A stretch of 64,000 nt of DNA from Methylocystis sp. (GTDB lineage: Bacteria; Pseudomonadota; Alphaproteobacteria; Rhizobiales; Beijerinckiaceae), in the NCBI GenBank assembly GCA_016178015.1, contig JACOUB010000007.1, positions 1-64,000 on the forward strand, in the 5' to 3' direction. Below the pieces are notes generated by a model. The model worked only from the letters and a program-made list of their open reading frames with translations. It was not told where the DNA came from and made no database searches. This document shows, piece after piece, positions 1-9,653 of this stretch. The first letter of the stretch is position 1; every line of letters begins with the position of its first letter. A program made the translations under genes and the position numbers.

Positions 1-322
1 GATCGCGGCGGCGGCGCGTTCGTTGGCCGAGGATGTCGCGGCGGGCCGTCTCGCGCCCGCCGACGTGACCGCCGATGCGATTTCCGCGCGCCTCGACACG
101 CAGGGAATTCCCGATCCCGATCTCATTATCCGCACCTCGGGCGAGCAGCGTCTGTCGAATTTTCTGCTTTGGCAGGCGGCCTACGCCGAATTCGTGTTCT
201 TGCCGATCCACTGGCCCGATTTCGACAAGGCGGCGCTTGAATACGCCATCGCGGATTACGCGCACCGCGATCGTCGCTTCGGGCGGCTGGAGCCAGTGGG
301 CGCCGCGAAGACGGCTTCATGA
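1..322 (+). CDS. uppS: Undecaprenyl diphosphate synthase, C-terminal part (cut by window edge)
   Basis: The last 106 residues of a cis-prenyltransferase, which makes the C55 lipid carrier for peptidoglycan and LPS from farnesyl diphosphate and isopentenyl diphosphate. The conserved C-terminal block is present: [19 protein letters not shown], then a FVF motif and WPDF. The start lies outside the window; the visible frame begins at base 2. Its TGA overlaps the ATG of cdsA by 4 bp, as in the usual alphaproteobacterial frr-uppS-cdsA-dxr order, so translational coupling is likely. Confidence 0.95.
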   Translation, partial: IAAAARSLAEDVAAGRLAPADVTADAISARLDTQGIPDPDLIIRTSGEQRLSNFLLWQAAYAEFVFLPIHWPDFDKAALEYAIADYAHRDRRFGRLEPVGAAKTAS

Positions 323-1185
323 CCGAGCCGCCGCGAGCCGGCGCGGACGACGCCCGCAACGCAGCCGGCCGTTTCGCCGATCTCGGTTTGCGCCTCGCGT
401 CCGGCGTGGTTCTGATCGTCGCGGCCCTCGCGGCGCTTTACATGGGCGGCGCCGTCTTTGCGCTCTTTTGGTGGTTGGCCGGTTTCGCGGTGCTGTGGGA
501 ATGGCAGGCTCTGATCGGCGGGCAGCGCCGCTTGGCCCGCATCGCCGGGGGCGGCGCGGCGCTGGTCGTCGGCGCAGCCTTCGCCTGGCGCGGCATGCCG
601 GCGCCGGCGGCGCTCGGGCTCGTCGCCTTCGCGCTTGGCGTCGCCATGCTGGCGGAGCGGGGCCGCCGACTATGGGCGGCGGGCGGCGTTCTATATGCCG
701 GTTCGCTGACGATTTCGGTGTGTCTCCTGCGGGGTTCGTCCGCAATCGGAGCGCTCGCCATCGCTTGGCTGTTCGCCGTGGTTTGGGGAACGGACGCCAT
801 GGCCTATTTCGGCGGCCGAATCATCGGCGGCCCGAAATTATGGCCGCGCATTTCGCCGGGTAAGACTTGGTCGGGCACGCTTGTCGGAGTGTTGAGCGGC
901 GCGGTGTTCGGGGCCGCGATCGCCCGCTGGGGCCTCGCCTCCGACGTTGCCTTGGCGCCGGCGTTCGTCGCCGGGCTGGTCGGCGGAGCGCTGGCGCAAA
1001 CGGGCGATCTCTTCGAGTCGGCAATCAAGCGGCGTTTCGGGGTAAAGGATTCGGGCCGGCTCATTCCCGGCCATGGCGGGGCCATGGATCGTCTCGACGG
1101 CTTCATTTTCGCCAGCGCCGTCGCCGCGCTGGTCGGCGCGTTGCGCGGACAGTCTTCGGTGGCGGCGGGTCTCTTCTTCTGGTAG
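319..1185 (+). CDS. cdsA: Phosphatidate cytidylyltransferase
   Basis: Makes CDP-diacylglycerol from CTP and phosphatidic acid, the branch point of phospholipid synthesis, in the inner membrane. The 288-residue protein is almost wholly hydrophobic segments. It carries the family signature near its C-terminus (about residues 234-260: SAIKRR, then KDSG, then [11 protein letters not shown]), whose aspartates bind metal. The ATG start overlaps the uppS stop by 4 bp. dxr follows after 10 bp. Length and position fit the family well. Confidence 0.95.
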   Translation: MTEPPRAGADDARNAAGRFADLGLRLASGVVLIVAALAALYMGGAVFALFWWLAGFAVLWEWQALIGGQRRLARIAGGGAALVVGAAFAWRGMPAPAALGLVAFALGVAMLAERGRRLWAAGGVLYAGSLTISVCLLRGSSAIGALAIAWLFAVVWGTDAMAYFGGRIIGGPKLWPRISPGKTWSGTLVGVLSGAVFGAAIARWGLASDVALAPAFVAGLVGGALAQTGDLFESAIKRRFGVKDSGRLIPGHGGAMDRLDGFIFASAVAALVGALRGQSSVAAGLFFW

Positions 1186-1195
1186 GCGACACCTC

Positions 1196-2437
1196 ATGGC
1201 CATTCGACTGGGCGTTTCCGCCCCTGGCGCCTCCGCCGCCCGTTCGCCTCGGCGGCTCGTTCTGCTCGGCGCAACCGGCTCCATCGGCCGGTCGGCGGTC
1301 GACCTTCTGGAGAACGATCTCGACAATTTCACCGTTGCGGCGGTGGTTGGCGGGCGTGATCCGCAGGCGCTGGCGCGCGTCGCGCTCACTGTGAGAGCCG
1401 AGTTCGCGGCGATTCGCGATCCTGACGGCTATGCCTGTCTCAAAGAGGCTCTGGCGGGGACCGGGATCGAGGTCGGCGCCGGGCGCGAGGCGGTCATCGA
1501 GGCGGCGCAGCGCCCGGCCGATCTCGTCATAGGCGCCATTGCCGGCGCGGCGGGCCTCGAGCCCACCTACGCCGCGCTGAGCAGCGGCCGCGACGTGGCG
1601 CTCGCCAACAAGGAATGTCTGGTGTGCGCCGGCGCTCTTTTCATGGGCGCCGCGAAGCGAACGGGCGCCCGCGTTCTGCCCATCGACAGCGAGCACAACG
1701 CCATTCTGCAGGCCTTGGGAGGCGCGCCGCCGGCCGCCGTCGAACGCATGATTCTGACCGCCTCGGGCGGTCCGTTCCGGACCTGGAGCAAGGAGGCGAT
1801 TTCCAGAGCGACGCCGGAACAGGCGCTCGCCCATCCCAACTGGGCGATGGGGCCGAAAGTGACGATCGATTCGGCCGGCCTCATGAATAAGGGGCTGGAG
1901 CTGATCGAGGCCCATCATCTGTTCGGCGTTGCGGCCGGCAAGCTGGATGTGCTGGTGCATCCGCAGTCGATTGTTCACGGCCTCGTGGCGTTTTGCGATG
2001 GGTCGGTGACAGCCGGGCTAGCGGTTCCGGACATGCGCGTGCCGATCGCCCATTGCCTCGGGTTTCCGCATCGACTGAAGACGAGCATGCGCCGTCTCGA
2101 TCTCGCCGAGATCGCGACGCTGACCTTCGAGCGCCCGGATTTTGCGCGGTTTCCAGCCTTGCGGCTGGCGGTGGACGCGCTCGCGGGCGGGGCGGGGCTG
2201 CCGACGGTGCTCAACGCCGCCAATGAGATTGCGGTGGAGACCTTCCTTTGCGGGCGGATCGGCTTCGATGGGATCGCCCGCCATGTGGCCGAGGCCTGTG
2301 AGGCGGCGCTCAAGGATGGAACGGCGCGCGAGCCCGCCACCGTGGAAGAAGCCCTCCAGCTTGACCATGTTGTCAGAGAAAGATCGCGAACCGCCTTGGC
2401 CGCCGAGACTTCTTCAGGCATGATAACGTCTTGGTAA
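1196..2437 (+). CDS. dxr: 1-deoxy-D-xylulose 5-phosphate reductoisomerase
   Basis: Second enzyme of the MEP isoprenoid pathway: NADPH-dependent conversion of DXP to 2-C-methyl-D-erythritol 4-phosphate. At 413 residues it has the N-terminal nucleotide motif GATGSIG (from residue 25), metal ligands D164 and E166 in DSEHNA, and E235 in the NKGLELIEA loop. The residues before that loop read TIDSAGLM rather than the commoner TIDSATMM, a mild variation. The ATG at 1196 puts the GATGSIG motif at a normal distance. Upstream in-frame codons lie inside cdsA and are rejected. Confidence 0.95.
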   Translation: MAIRLGVSAPGASAARSPRRLVLLGATGSIGRSAVDLLENDLDNFTVAAVVGGRDPQALARVALTVRAEFAAIRDPDGYACLKEALAGTGIEVGAGREAVIEAAQRPADLVIGAIAGAAGLEPTYAALSSGRDVALANKECLVCAGALFMGAAKRTGARVLPIDSEHNAILQALGGAPPAAVERMILTASGGPFRTWSKEAISRATPEQALAHPNWAMGPKVTIDSAGLMNKGLELIEAHHLFGVAAGKLDVLVHPQSIVHGLVAFCDGSVTAGLAVPDMRVPIAHCLGFPHRLKTSMRRLDLAEIATLTFERPDFARFPALRLAVDALAGGAGLPTVLNAANEIAVETFLCGRIGFDGIARHVAEACEAALKDGTAREPATVEEALQLDHVVRERSRTALAAETSSGMITSW

Positions 2438-2501
2438 CCAAGAGACACCGGCGACGCCGGCGGCGTGCTTGGCCGGCGCGGGCGCGCCAGGAGTAGCTGT
2501 C

Positions 2502-3656
2502 TTGCTAGAACTCGTTATGAATATCGCGACCTATTCGCTCCCGTTCCTGTTCGTCTTGACGGTCGTCGTGTTCTTCCATGAACTCGGCCACTTTCTGGTG
2601 GCGCGCTGGTGCGGGGTCAAGGTCGACGTTTTTTCACTCGGATTTGGGCCGGAGCTGTATGCCTTCAACGACCGCAAAGGAACGCGCTGGCGGCTCGCCG
2701 CGGTTCCGCTCGGCGGCTATGTCAAGTTCCACGGCGACCCCAGCGGGGCCGGCGCGCCGGATCCTTCGTGCATCGAGACCCTGCCCCCCGAAGAGCGCGC
2801 CATCACCTTCTTCGCTCAGCCGGTAGCTAAACGCGCGGCGATCGTGATAGCCGGCCCTCTCGCCAATTTTATTCTGGCGACGGCGATCTATTCGGCTCTT
2901 TTCTTCAGTTATGGCCGCGTCGTTTTAACGCCGCGGGTGGCCGCCGTGATTCCGGGCGGGATCGCTGAAGCGGCAGGATTCCAGCGCGGCGATCTGGTTC
3001 TCACGATCAATGGCGCGCCGATCGAGAGCTTCGGCAAAATGCAGGAAATCGTCTCCGGCGCCAGCGGCAAGCCGCTCACCATCGTCGTCCGACGCGGCGA
3101 TCAAGAGGTGACGCTGGGAGCGACGCCGCAATTGCGTGAGATCGAGACCAGCCTGGGCAAGACCAAGGTCGGCATGCTCGGCCTGCAGGCCAGCGACGAT
3201 CCCGCCGATATGCGCGAGGAGCGCTATGGGCTGGTCAATTCGGTCAGATTGGCGTTCAGCGAGACCTGGATGGTCGTCGATCGGACCTTCAGCTATCTCG
3301 GCGGCCTTCTCGCTGGACGTGAAGCCGCCGACCAGCTTTCGGGGCCGATCGGAATAGCGCAGGTTTCGGGTCAGATGGCCAAGGCGATCGCCAAGGTCGG
3401 GGTATGGCCGCTGTTCAATCTGATTGCGATCATCTCCACCTCTATCGGATTGCTCAATCTGATGCCGGTGCCCATGCTCGACGGCGGCTACCTGTTGTTC
3501 TATGGCATCGAAGCCGTGCGCGGACGAGCTTTGACCGAGCGAACGCAGGAATATGCGTTTCGCGTCGGTCTCGCCATGGTATGCAGCCTGATGGTTTTTT
3601 CCACCTACAATGACATCGCCCGGTTGATCCACAAGATCGCGGGAGGCGGCTCGTGA
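2502..3656 (+). CDS. rseP: RIP site-2 zinc metalloprotease RseP
   Basis: Inner-membrane intramembrane protease (M50 family) that cleaves membrane-bound anti-sigma factors and leftover signal peptides. Seen: HELGH zinc motif at residues 26-30 in the first membrane segment, a PDZ domain around 135-215, and the second catalytic motif NLMPVPMLDGG near 320-330 in a C-terminal membrane segment. A TTG start at 2502 is preferred because AGGAG (2489-2493) lies 8 bases upstream. The ATG at 2517 is the alternative and would remove five residues. The place between dxr and bamA is typical. Confidence 0.93.
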   Translation: MLELVMNIATYSLPFLFVLTVVVFFHELGHFLVARWCGVKVDVFSLGFGPELYAFNDRKGTRWRLAAVPLGGYVKFHGDPSGAGAPDPSCIETLPPEERAITFFAQPVAKRAAIVIAGPLANFILATAIYSALFFSYGRVVLTPRVAAVIPGGIAEAAGFQRGDLVLTINGAPIESFGKMQEIVSGASGKPLTIVVRRGDQEVTLGATPQLREIETSLGKTKVGMLGLQASDDPADMREERYGLVNSVRLAFSETWMVVDRTFSYLGGLLAGREAADQLSGPIGIAQVSGQMAKAIAKVGVWPLFNLIAIISTSIGLLNLMPVPMLDGGYLLFYGIEAVRGRALTERTQEYAFRVGLAMVCSLMVFSTYNDIARLIHKIAGGGS

Positions 3657-4127
3657 CATAAGCGAGCGGCATTCCCGACAAAGGACATGCGCCGGCGGGC
3701 CTATCCGCGTTCGCGATCTCCTCATTTTAAGCGTTGGTCTCCAAGTTGGACGAAATCCGGTTGATCGACTGCGTTGGGCGCGCCAACCCTCTCCCAGAGG
3801 GCGAGCGCATGCACACATCTTCTTGAGTTTTTTCAACCGCTTGGTCCAGAACTGATCGAAAAACATGGCTTTTTCCCTCATCCATGCCTGGCGCTCCCGG
3901 CCGCCCGTTAACCCGGCGCTGACCATGAACCGTGGCATTGCCGCCACGCCTTCGACAAATTACTGGAATAGGACAGCTTGGCATTTGCAGGATTCGTTAA
4001 ACCTTGTAGAAGGGCTTATTGGATCGAACGGCTGCGCTTGCGATGCGGGCGTTGGTATTGGGTTGTGAGAGCGTCCTGGGCCGCTGGCGCCGAGACGAGG
4101 ATCAGGATCGAGAGGTTTAGGATCACG
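3657..4127. other. 470-bp intergenic region rseP-bamA
   Basis: No convincing gene. It holds a short fragment of the dispersed CCCTCTCCC/GGGAGAGGG-type repeat (about 3788-3802) and only short open frames without family features. The region presumably carries a separate bamA promoter, but I cannot pick one out with confidence. Confidence 0.5.
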
Positions 4128-6632
4128 ATGCAATCCATCGGAAGCTTTTGGAAACGCGCGTCTCTCATGATGGCCGTTTTGGTGGTTGCGGTCGGCTATT
4201 CCGCTTTTGCTTTTGCGCAAGCTATCGACGTCGTCGGCAATACGCGCGGCGATTCCGACATGATCCGCTCCTATTTCACGGGGACCGGCGCGGCCGAGGT
4301 CGAACAAGGCGTCGCAGCTCTTCGCAACACGGGGCGTTTCACCAGCGTCAGCGCCACCCGCGAGCAGGGCCGCGTCGTCGTTCACGTCGCCGAGAGCAAT
4401 CTCATCAATCGCGTCGCTTTCGAAGGCAACAGCAAGATCAAGACCGAGAATCTCCAGTCCGAGGTCAAGACGCACGCGCACGGCTCCTTCAGCCCGTCGA
4501 CAGCCGACGCCGATGTCGCCCGCCTCACCGAAATCTACCGACGCTCAGGCCGCGCCGCCGCCAAGATCAGCTATCGCACGGTCGATTTGCCGAACGGCCG
4601 CATCGACGTGGTCTTCACCGTCGACGAAGGCGAAAAGACCGGCGTAAAGGAGATCAAATTCGTCGGCAATCAGGTCTATTCCACCGGACGGCTGGTCGGC
4701 CTGATGGAGACGACAGAGATGAATTTGCTGTCGTTCCTCAAGAACAGCGACGTTTATGATCCTGATCGCATCGCCGCGGATCTTGAACTTGTTCGCCGTT
4801 ACTATCTGAAGAACGGCTATGCCGATTTCCATATCGTCAGCTCGGACGCCACGTTCGACCCCGCGCGGGGCGGTTACATCCTCACCATCGTGATCGAGGA
4901 AGGTCCCCAATATCGCGTCTCCAGCGTCGACGTGGAGTCGCGTCTCGCCGATATCGATCCCGCCAGTCTGCGGCCGCTTGTCCGTCTGTCGGAGGGCGAC
5001 GTTTACAACGGCGACGCCGTCGAGAAGACCGTCGAAACCTTAACGCGCGAAATCGCCAAGAAGGGCTATGCGTTCTCGCAGGCGCGGCCACGCGGCGAGC
5101 GCAATGCGGCGGCCCGGACGGTGGCGATTCGTTTCGTGGTGGAGGAAGGACCGCGCGTCTACATCGAGCGCATCAACGTTCACGGCAACGCGCGTACGCG
5201 CGATTACGTCATTCGCCGCGAGTTCGAGGTCGGCGAAGGCGACGCCTATAACCGCGTGCTCATCGATCGCGCGGAGCGCCGCCTCAATGGTCTCGGCTAT
5301 TTCAAGAAGGTCCGCATCACCAACGAGCCAGGCTCGGCGCCCGATCGCGTCGTGATCAATGTCGATGTCGAGGATCAGCCCACCGGCAATTTCGGCGTCT
5401 CTGGCGGCTGGTCGACGAACGAGGGCTTCCTCGGCGAGGTCTCCGTTTCAGAAAGCAACTTGATGGGGCGCGGCCAGGCCGCCCGTCTCTCGGTGCAGGA
5501 AGGAGAGCGGGCGCGCGGCGTGACTTTCAGCTTCACCGAGCCCTATTTCCTCGATCAGCGCGTGGCGGCCGGCTTCGATGTCTTCGCCAAGCGGTCGGAC
5601 GCCTTCAACTTTTCCGTTTATAACACGACCTCCATCGGCGGCACGCTGCGGGCCGGCGTGCCGATCACCGAGGAGATCAGTTTCTCGCCGCACTATTCGA
5701 TTTACAACACGACGATCTCCATTCCCAACGATAGCAAGCGTCCGTTCAACGACTGTCAGCTTCCCGTGCCCGGCACGACGCCCGGATTTAGCGCTTTTTT
5801 CCCACCGCCGGCCTTTCCGAATCTAGCCGTCAACTGCCTGACCAATGGCGAGGCGTCTTTGGCGATCAAGGAATCGCAAGGTTCCCGCTTGACCTCCCTG
5901 ATCGGTTATTCGACGGCCTATAGCACGCTCGACAATTTTAGAAATCCCAAGAACGGCTTCCACGTCACTACCTCGGAGGAGGTCGCCGGCCTCGGCGGCG
6001 ACAGCCGCTTCATTCGCAGCAGCGGCGACCTGCGCTATTTCCACGAGCTTCCTGTTTTGGACGACGTGGTGGGCATTGCGCATTTGCAGGGCGGCAATAT
6101 GTTCGGGATTGCTGGCTATCAGCTCCGGGTGGTCGACAATTTCAATCTCGGTCCGAGCCTCGTGCGCGGCTTTGCGCCGGGCGGCATTGGTCCGCGCGAC
6201 AACTCCGATCCGCTCAGCACGAGGGGCAACTCGCTCGGTGGGACGGATTATGTCGGCGCCTCGCTCGAGGCGCAGTTCCCGATCTGGGGCGTGCCTAAAG
6301 ATATCGGCCTCAGGGGCGCCGTGTTCGCCGACGCCGGAACGCTGTGGGGTTACAAGGGCGCCACGAATTTCAGCAAATTTCTGTTCGGCGTTCCTAATTT
6401 ACCCTGTGTGAGTTCCACCGTCATTCCTGCCGCCCCTGGCGTTCCGTTTCTCACCCAGGGAAGCTGTATCACTCTGGCGGGCGATACGACAAAGATTCGC
6501 ACGTCTATCGGCGCTTCCATCCTCTGGCAGTCGCCGCTGGGACCGCTTCGCTTCGACTTTGCCTTTCCGCTCTCCAAGGCCACCGGCGACATCACTCAGG
6601 TTGTCAAAATGTCCGGCGGCGCGAACTTCTGA
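4128..6632 (+). CDS. bamA: Outer membrane protein assembly factor BamA
   Basis: Omp85-family core of the BAM complex that folds beta-barrel proteins into the outer membrane. The 834-residue product starts with a signal peptide ending near residue 30 (YSAFAFA before QAIDVV). About five POTRA repeats follow, with recurring patterns such as VEEGP, then a C-terminal 16-strand barrel ending in MSGGANF with a terminal Phe. The ATG at 4128 is preceded by a purine-rich GAGGTTTAGGA stretch. The frame is open further upstream, but that part has no signal-peptide character. Confidence 0.96.
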   Translation: MQSIGSFWKRASLMMAVLVVAVGYSAFAFAQAIDVVGNTRGDSDMIRSYFTGTGAAEVEQGVAALRNTGRFTSVSATREQGRVVVHVAESNLINRVAFEGNSKIKTENLQSEVKTHAHGSFSPSTADADVARLTEIYRRSGRAAAKISYRTVDLPNGRIDVVFTVDEGEKTGVKEIKFVGNQVYSTGRLVGLMETTEMNLLSFLKNSDVYDPDRIAADLELVRRYYLKNGYADFHIVSSDATFDPARGGYILTIVIEEGPQYRVSSVDVESRLADIDPASLRPLVRLSEGDVYNGDAVEKTVETLTREIAKKGYAFSQARPRGERNAAARTVAIRFVVEEGPRVYIERINVHGNARTRDYVIRREFEVGEGDAYNRVLIDRAERRLNGLGYFKKVRITNEPGSAPDRVVINVDVEDQPTGNFGVSGGWSTNEGFLGEVSVSESNLMGRGQAARLSVQEGERARGVTFSFTEPYFLDQRVAAGFDVFAKRSDAFNFSVYNTTSIGGTLRAGVPITEEISFSPHYSIYNTTISIPNDSKRPFNDCQLPVPGTTPGFSAFFPPPAFPNLAVNCLTNGEASLAIKESQGSRLTSLIGYSTAYSTLDNFRNPKNGFHVTTSEEVAGLGGDSRFIRSSGDLRYFHELPVLDDVVGIAHLQGGNMFGIAGYQLRVVDNFNLGPSLVRGFAPGGIGPRDNSDPLSTRGNSLGGTDYVGASLEAQFPIWGVPKDIGLRGAVFADAGTLWGYKGATNFSKFLFGVPNLPCVSSTVIPAAPGVPFLTQGSCITLAGDTTKIRTSIGASILWQSPLGPLRFDFAFPLSKATGDITQVVKMSGGANF

Positions 6633-6710
6633 CCGGGGGAGCAGTGCATAGGCAATCGGCAGTCGGCTGGCGCTTGGTCCTTCGATAGCCGCTTTCTCAC
6701 TGGCGGCAAG

Positions 6711-6757
6711 AGCAGGTCCCGAAAAAGTTGACAGACTTTTTCGAGAAGGATCTGCTC
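6711..6757. repeat. Dispersed hairpin repeat (AGCAGGT...CTGCTC type)
   Basis: Imperfect palindrome with inner arms GAAAAAGT and ACTTTTTC and outer arms AGCAGG and CTGCT. A second copy with the same arms lies at 45167-45211. It sits in the 239-bp bamA-lpxD gap, flanked by further inverted pieces: GGCAGTCGG near 6657 against CCGACTGCC near 6850, and GGCAATCG against CGATTGCC. It may also act as a weak terminator for bamA. Confidence 0.75.
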
Positions 6758-6871
6758 CGACTTATTGAGTTGGAGCAGGCAATCGCCATTGCCGATTGCC
6801 TGCTGTCGCCCCTTCGGCAGCAATAACGCCAGCTCCCGAATGCCCAGTGCCGACTGCCGGATCCTTAAGGG

Positions 6872-7948
6872 ATGAGCGCAACCAACTTTTTTCACCTCGA
6901 ACGGCCCTTTTCGCTTGCCGAAATTGCCGAGATCGCGGACGCCCATATCCACGGCGGCGATCGGTCCGCAAGCGTTGCGGATGCAGTGATCGTCGGGGTC
7001 GCCCCCTTGGACCACGCCCGCCATGGCGATCTGTCGTTTTTCGATCATCCGCGTTATGCGGCGGCGCTCAAAGCCTGCCGGGCGACCGCTTGCCTGGTGC
7101 GCGAACGCAACCTGGATGCGCTCCCGCCCGGCGTCGTCGGCCTCGTCACCGCTGGTCCTTATCGCGCCTTGGCCAAGATCATGGCCCGTTTGTTCCCGGA
7201 CGCGCTGCGGCCGGGCTCGCTGTTTGCCGCGAGCGGCGTTGCGCCGGGCGCGCTCGTTCATCCGTTGGCGCGGCTCGAGCTGGGCGTGACGCTCGATCCC
7301 GGCGCGGTCGTCGGCCCAAACGCTGAAATCGGTTGCGGAACGATGATCGGCCCGCAAGCGGTCATCGGTCCAAACGTGCGCATTGGGCGCGATTGCTCGA
7401 TCGGAGCCTGCGCCAGCGTGACCCACGCGCTGATCGGAGATCGGGTCATCGTGCACCCGGGAGCGCGTTTGGGGCAAGACGGTTTCGGCTTCGCCACGGG
7501 CGCCGATGGTCACTTGAAGACGCCGCAAATCGGCCGGGTGATCGTGCAAGACGATGTCGAGATCGGCGCCAACGCCACGATCGATCGGGGCGCGACGCGC
7601 GACACCATCGTCGGCGAGGGGACCAAGATCGACAATCTCGTGCAGATCGGTCACAACGTGGTGATCGGCCGGCGTTGCGTGATCGTGGCGCAGACCGGCG
7701 TCGCCGGGTCATGCGAGATCGGCGATTTCGTCCTGCTCGGCGGCCAGTCGGCGATCGCCGGTCATCTGTCGATCGGCGAGGGCGCGCAAATCGCCGCGAA
7801 ATCCGGCGTGATGCGCGACGTTCCCGTCGGCGCGCGGTGGGGCGGCAGCCCAGCGCGGCCAATCCGCCGCCATTTGCGCGGCGAGGTCATGCTCGATCGC
7901 CTGGCCCGCCGCGACGCCGCAGACGCGAGGCGGCGAGCGGGAGAATAG
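6872..7948 (+). CDS. lpxD: UDP-3-O-acylglucosamine N-acyltransferase
   Basis: Third lipid A enzyme, adding a 3-hydroxyacyl chain from acyl-ACP to the 2-amino group of UDP-3-O-acyl-GlcN in the cytoplasm. The 358 residues comprise an N-terminal uridine-binding domain (about 1-110) and a left-handed beta helix of hexapeptide repeats (I/V-G-x-x patterns, about 115-325). The catalytic His is H261 in QIGHNVVIG. The ATG at 6872 follows a CTTAAGGG element closely. Length and order bamA-lpxD-fabZ are standard. Confidence 0.96.
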   Translation: MSATNFFHLERPFSLAEIAEIADAHIHGGDRSASVADAVIVGVAPLDHARHGDLSFFDHPRYAAALKACRATACLVRERNLDALPPGVVGLVTAGPYRALAKIMARLFPDALRPGSLFAASGVAPGALVHPLARLELGVTLDPGAVVGPNAEIGCGTMIGPQAVIGPNVRIGRDCSIGACASVTHALIGDRVIVHPGARLGQDGFGFATGADGHLKTPQIGRVIVQDDVEIGANATIDRGATRDTIVGEGTKIDNLVQIGHNVVIGRRCVIVAQTGVAGSCEIGDFVLLGGQSAIAGHLSIGEGAQIAAKSGVMRDVPVGARWGGSPARPIRRHLRGEVMLDRLARRDAADARRRAGE

Positions 7949-7968
7949 AGAGAGCATTCTTGGCCTCA

Positions 7969-8071
7969 TGCTGAGGAGCGCCCGCAGGGCGCGTCTCGAA
8001 GCATGGGGCGAGTGATTTCCTCGTCCTTCGAGACGCCCGCTTCGCGGGCTCCTCGAGGCATGAGGAAATCG
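7969..8071. repeat. Inverted repeat between lpxD and fabZ
   Basis: A roughly 100-bp foldback: CTCATGCTGAGGAGCGCCCG on the left and CGGGCTCCTCGAGGCATGAG on the right, with inner arms GCGTCTCGAAG and CTTCGAGACGC. Elements of this look are scattered through many Hyphomicrobiales genomes (from memory). No second copy is seen in this window. Confidence 0.7.
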
Positions 8072-8105
8072 CTCACTTGATCGCCTGGGAGAAGGTTGGA
8101 GCGAA

Positions 8106-8573
8106 ATGAGCGAGACGACGGCGCCGGCAACGCTCGAGGCGATGGACATCCTGCAGATTCTGCGATGTCTGCCGCATCGCTATCCCTTTCTTCTCGTCGA
8201 TCGCATCGTCGATATTCGTGGCGACGAGTCCGGCGTCGGCATCAAGAATGTCACCATCAACGAGCCTCAATTTCAAGGGCACTTCCCCGATCGTCCGGTG
8301 TTCCCCGGCGTTCTGCTGATCGAGGCGATGGCCCAGACCGCGGGCGCCATCGGCCTGCGCGCGCAAGGCGATGTCGAACGTCCCCCTAGCGTCTATTTCC
8401 TGACGATCGACAGAGCCAAATTCCGCAAGCCGGTCGGGCCCGGAGATCGCGTCGAATTGCACATGACCAAGACCGCGCAAAGGCGGAATATGTGGTGGTA
8501 TTCCGGGCGAGCTTTGGTGGATGGCGTTCTCGTCTGCGAGGCGCAGATCAGCGCCATGCTCGGCGTCGATTAG
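8106..8573 (+). CDS. fabZ: 3-hydroxyacyl-[ACP] dehydratase FabZ
   Basis: Hot-dog-fold dehydratase of fatty acid elongation. Its substrate pool (3-hydroxyacyl-ACP) is shared with the LpxA and LpxD acyltransferases, which explains its place in the lipid A operon. The 155 residues show the catalytic His59 in [12 protein letters not shown] and Glu73 in LLIEAMAQ. The start is the ATG at 8106. A shorter form beginning at the internal Met of [10 protein letters not shown] is possible. Confidence 0.96.
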   Translation: MSETTAPATLEAMDILQILRCLPHRYPFLLVDRIVDIRGDESGVGIKNVTINEPQFQGHFPDRPVFPGVLLIEAMAQTAGAIGLRAQGDVERPPSVYFLTIDRAKFRKPVGPGDRVELHMTKTAQRRNMWWYSGRALVDGVLVCEAQISAMLGVD

Positions 8574-8616
8574 GCGCATAAATCGGGACTAGACCTTTGG
8601 GGGCAATCTCAGATGT

Positions 8617-8764
8617 CGCCTTTCATCTCATGGCGGCATGATCGGCGAGGCGGGCTCGATCCTGTCAAGGATGCGAAGCACGGCCTTCGGCCGCGCGAGC
8701 TTTAGCTCGCGTCCTTGACAGGACCGACCCGCTCGCCAAACTTGCCGCCATGAGATGAAAGGCG
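8617..8764. repeat. Large imperfect foldback between fabZ and lpxA
   Basis: Outer arms at 8617-8638 and 8743-8764 are perfectly complementary over about 20 bp (TTTCATCTCATGGCGGCA against TGCCGCCATGAGATGAAA). Inner imperfect arms contain TCCTGTCAAGGA and TCCTTGACAGGA. Two small hairpins sit at the tip (GGCCTTCGGCC and GCGAGCTTTAGCTCGC). It fills most of the 257-bp fabZ-lpxA gap and would form a long stem in the transcript. Confidence 0.85.
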
Positions 8765-8830
8765 AGGTGCGATTTCTGAGCGAACGGCGCCTGTCGCGCG
8801 AAATCTCCATCTCTAGATTAGGCGAGCGGC

Positions 8831-9649
8831 GTGAGCTTTCGCATTCATTCGTCGGCAATCGTCGAAAGCGGCGCCGTTCTGGGCGAAGGCGCCGTCGTCG
8901 GTCCCTATTGTCATGTCGGCGCCCATGTCGAGCTTGGCGCCGATGTCGAACTCGCGTCGCATGTCGTGGTGAGCGGAGAAACCCGCATCGGCGCCGGCAC
9001 GCGAATTTTTCCGTTCGCTTCGCTCGGCAATGAAGCGCAGGATCTGCAATCGCTCGGCGAACCGGGAACGCTGTCCATCGGCGCTCATTGCATTATTCGC
9101 GAGGGCGTCACCATCAATCTCGGGTCGTCCAGAGGCGGCGCCGGAACGAAGGTCGGCGATCACTGCGCTTTTCTGGCCTATTCCCACATCGCGCACGATT
9201 GCCAGATCGGCGATCATATCGTGCTTTCGAACAATGTCCTGCTCGGCGGACATGTGGAGGCAGGCGATCACGTGATGATCGGCGGCGCGAGCGCGGTGCA
9301 TCAGCATGTGCGCATCGGCGCGCATGCTTTCGTCGCCGGTCTTTCCGGGCTTGAGGGCGATGTGATTCCGTTCGGCCTCGCCGGAGGCAATCGCGCGCAT
9401 CTCTTCGGCCTCAATCTCGTCGGCTTGCGCCGGCGAGGCTTTTCGAGCGAGCGGATTGCGGCGTTGCGTGCGGCTTATCGTCTCATATTCGCTCGAGAAG
9501 GTTCTTCACGAGAGCATGTCATGGCTGAGCGCATCGAATCCGCCGCCACGCAATTTTCCGGACAGAGCGATGTCGCCGCTTTACTGGATTTTCTGCGCGC
9601 CAGCTCTGTTCGGCCGCTCTGCGCGCCGCGCCCTCCCTCCCGGCGCTGA
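8831..9649 (+). CDS. lpxA: UDP-N-acetylglucosamine O-acyltransferase
   Basis: First lipid A enzyme: transfers a 3-hydroxyacyl chain from ACP to the 3-OH of UDP-GlcNAc. The 272-residue protein has hexapeptide repeats over about residues 5-190, catalytic H122 in IAHDCQIGDH, and a helical C-terminal domain. The start is a GTG at 8831 behind AGGCGAGCGGC. Only 4 bp separate its stop from the lpxB ATG; the lpxI gene often found at this place in alphaproteobacteria is absent. Confidence 0.95.
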   Translation: MSFRIHSSAIVESGAVLGEGAVVGPYCHVGAHVELGADVELASHVVVSGETRIGAGTRIFPFASLGNEAQDLQSLGEPGTLSIGAHCIIREGVTINLGSSRGGAGTKVGDHCAFLAYSHIAHDCQIGDHIVLSNNVLLGGHVEAGDHVMIGGASAVHQHVRIGAHAFVAGLSGLEGDVIPFGLAGGNRAHLFGLNLVGLRRRGFSSERIAALRAAYRLIFAREGSSREHVMAERIESAATQFSGQSDVAALLDFLRASSVRPLCAPRPPSRR

Positions 9650-9653
9650 CGGC

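Noticed and set aside
438-800. Many long antisense frames (for example within cdsA and dxr)
   Set aside because: High-GC coding sequence leaves antisense frames open; these are Arg/Pro/Ala-rich with no conserved motifs.
3865-4068. 67-codon frame in the rseP-bamA gap
   Set aside because: No ribosome binding site, no family features, and a composition not like the neighbours' proteins.
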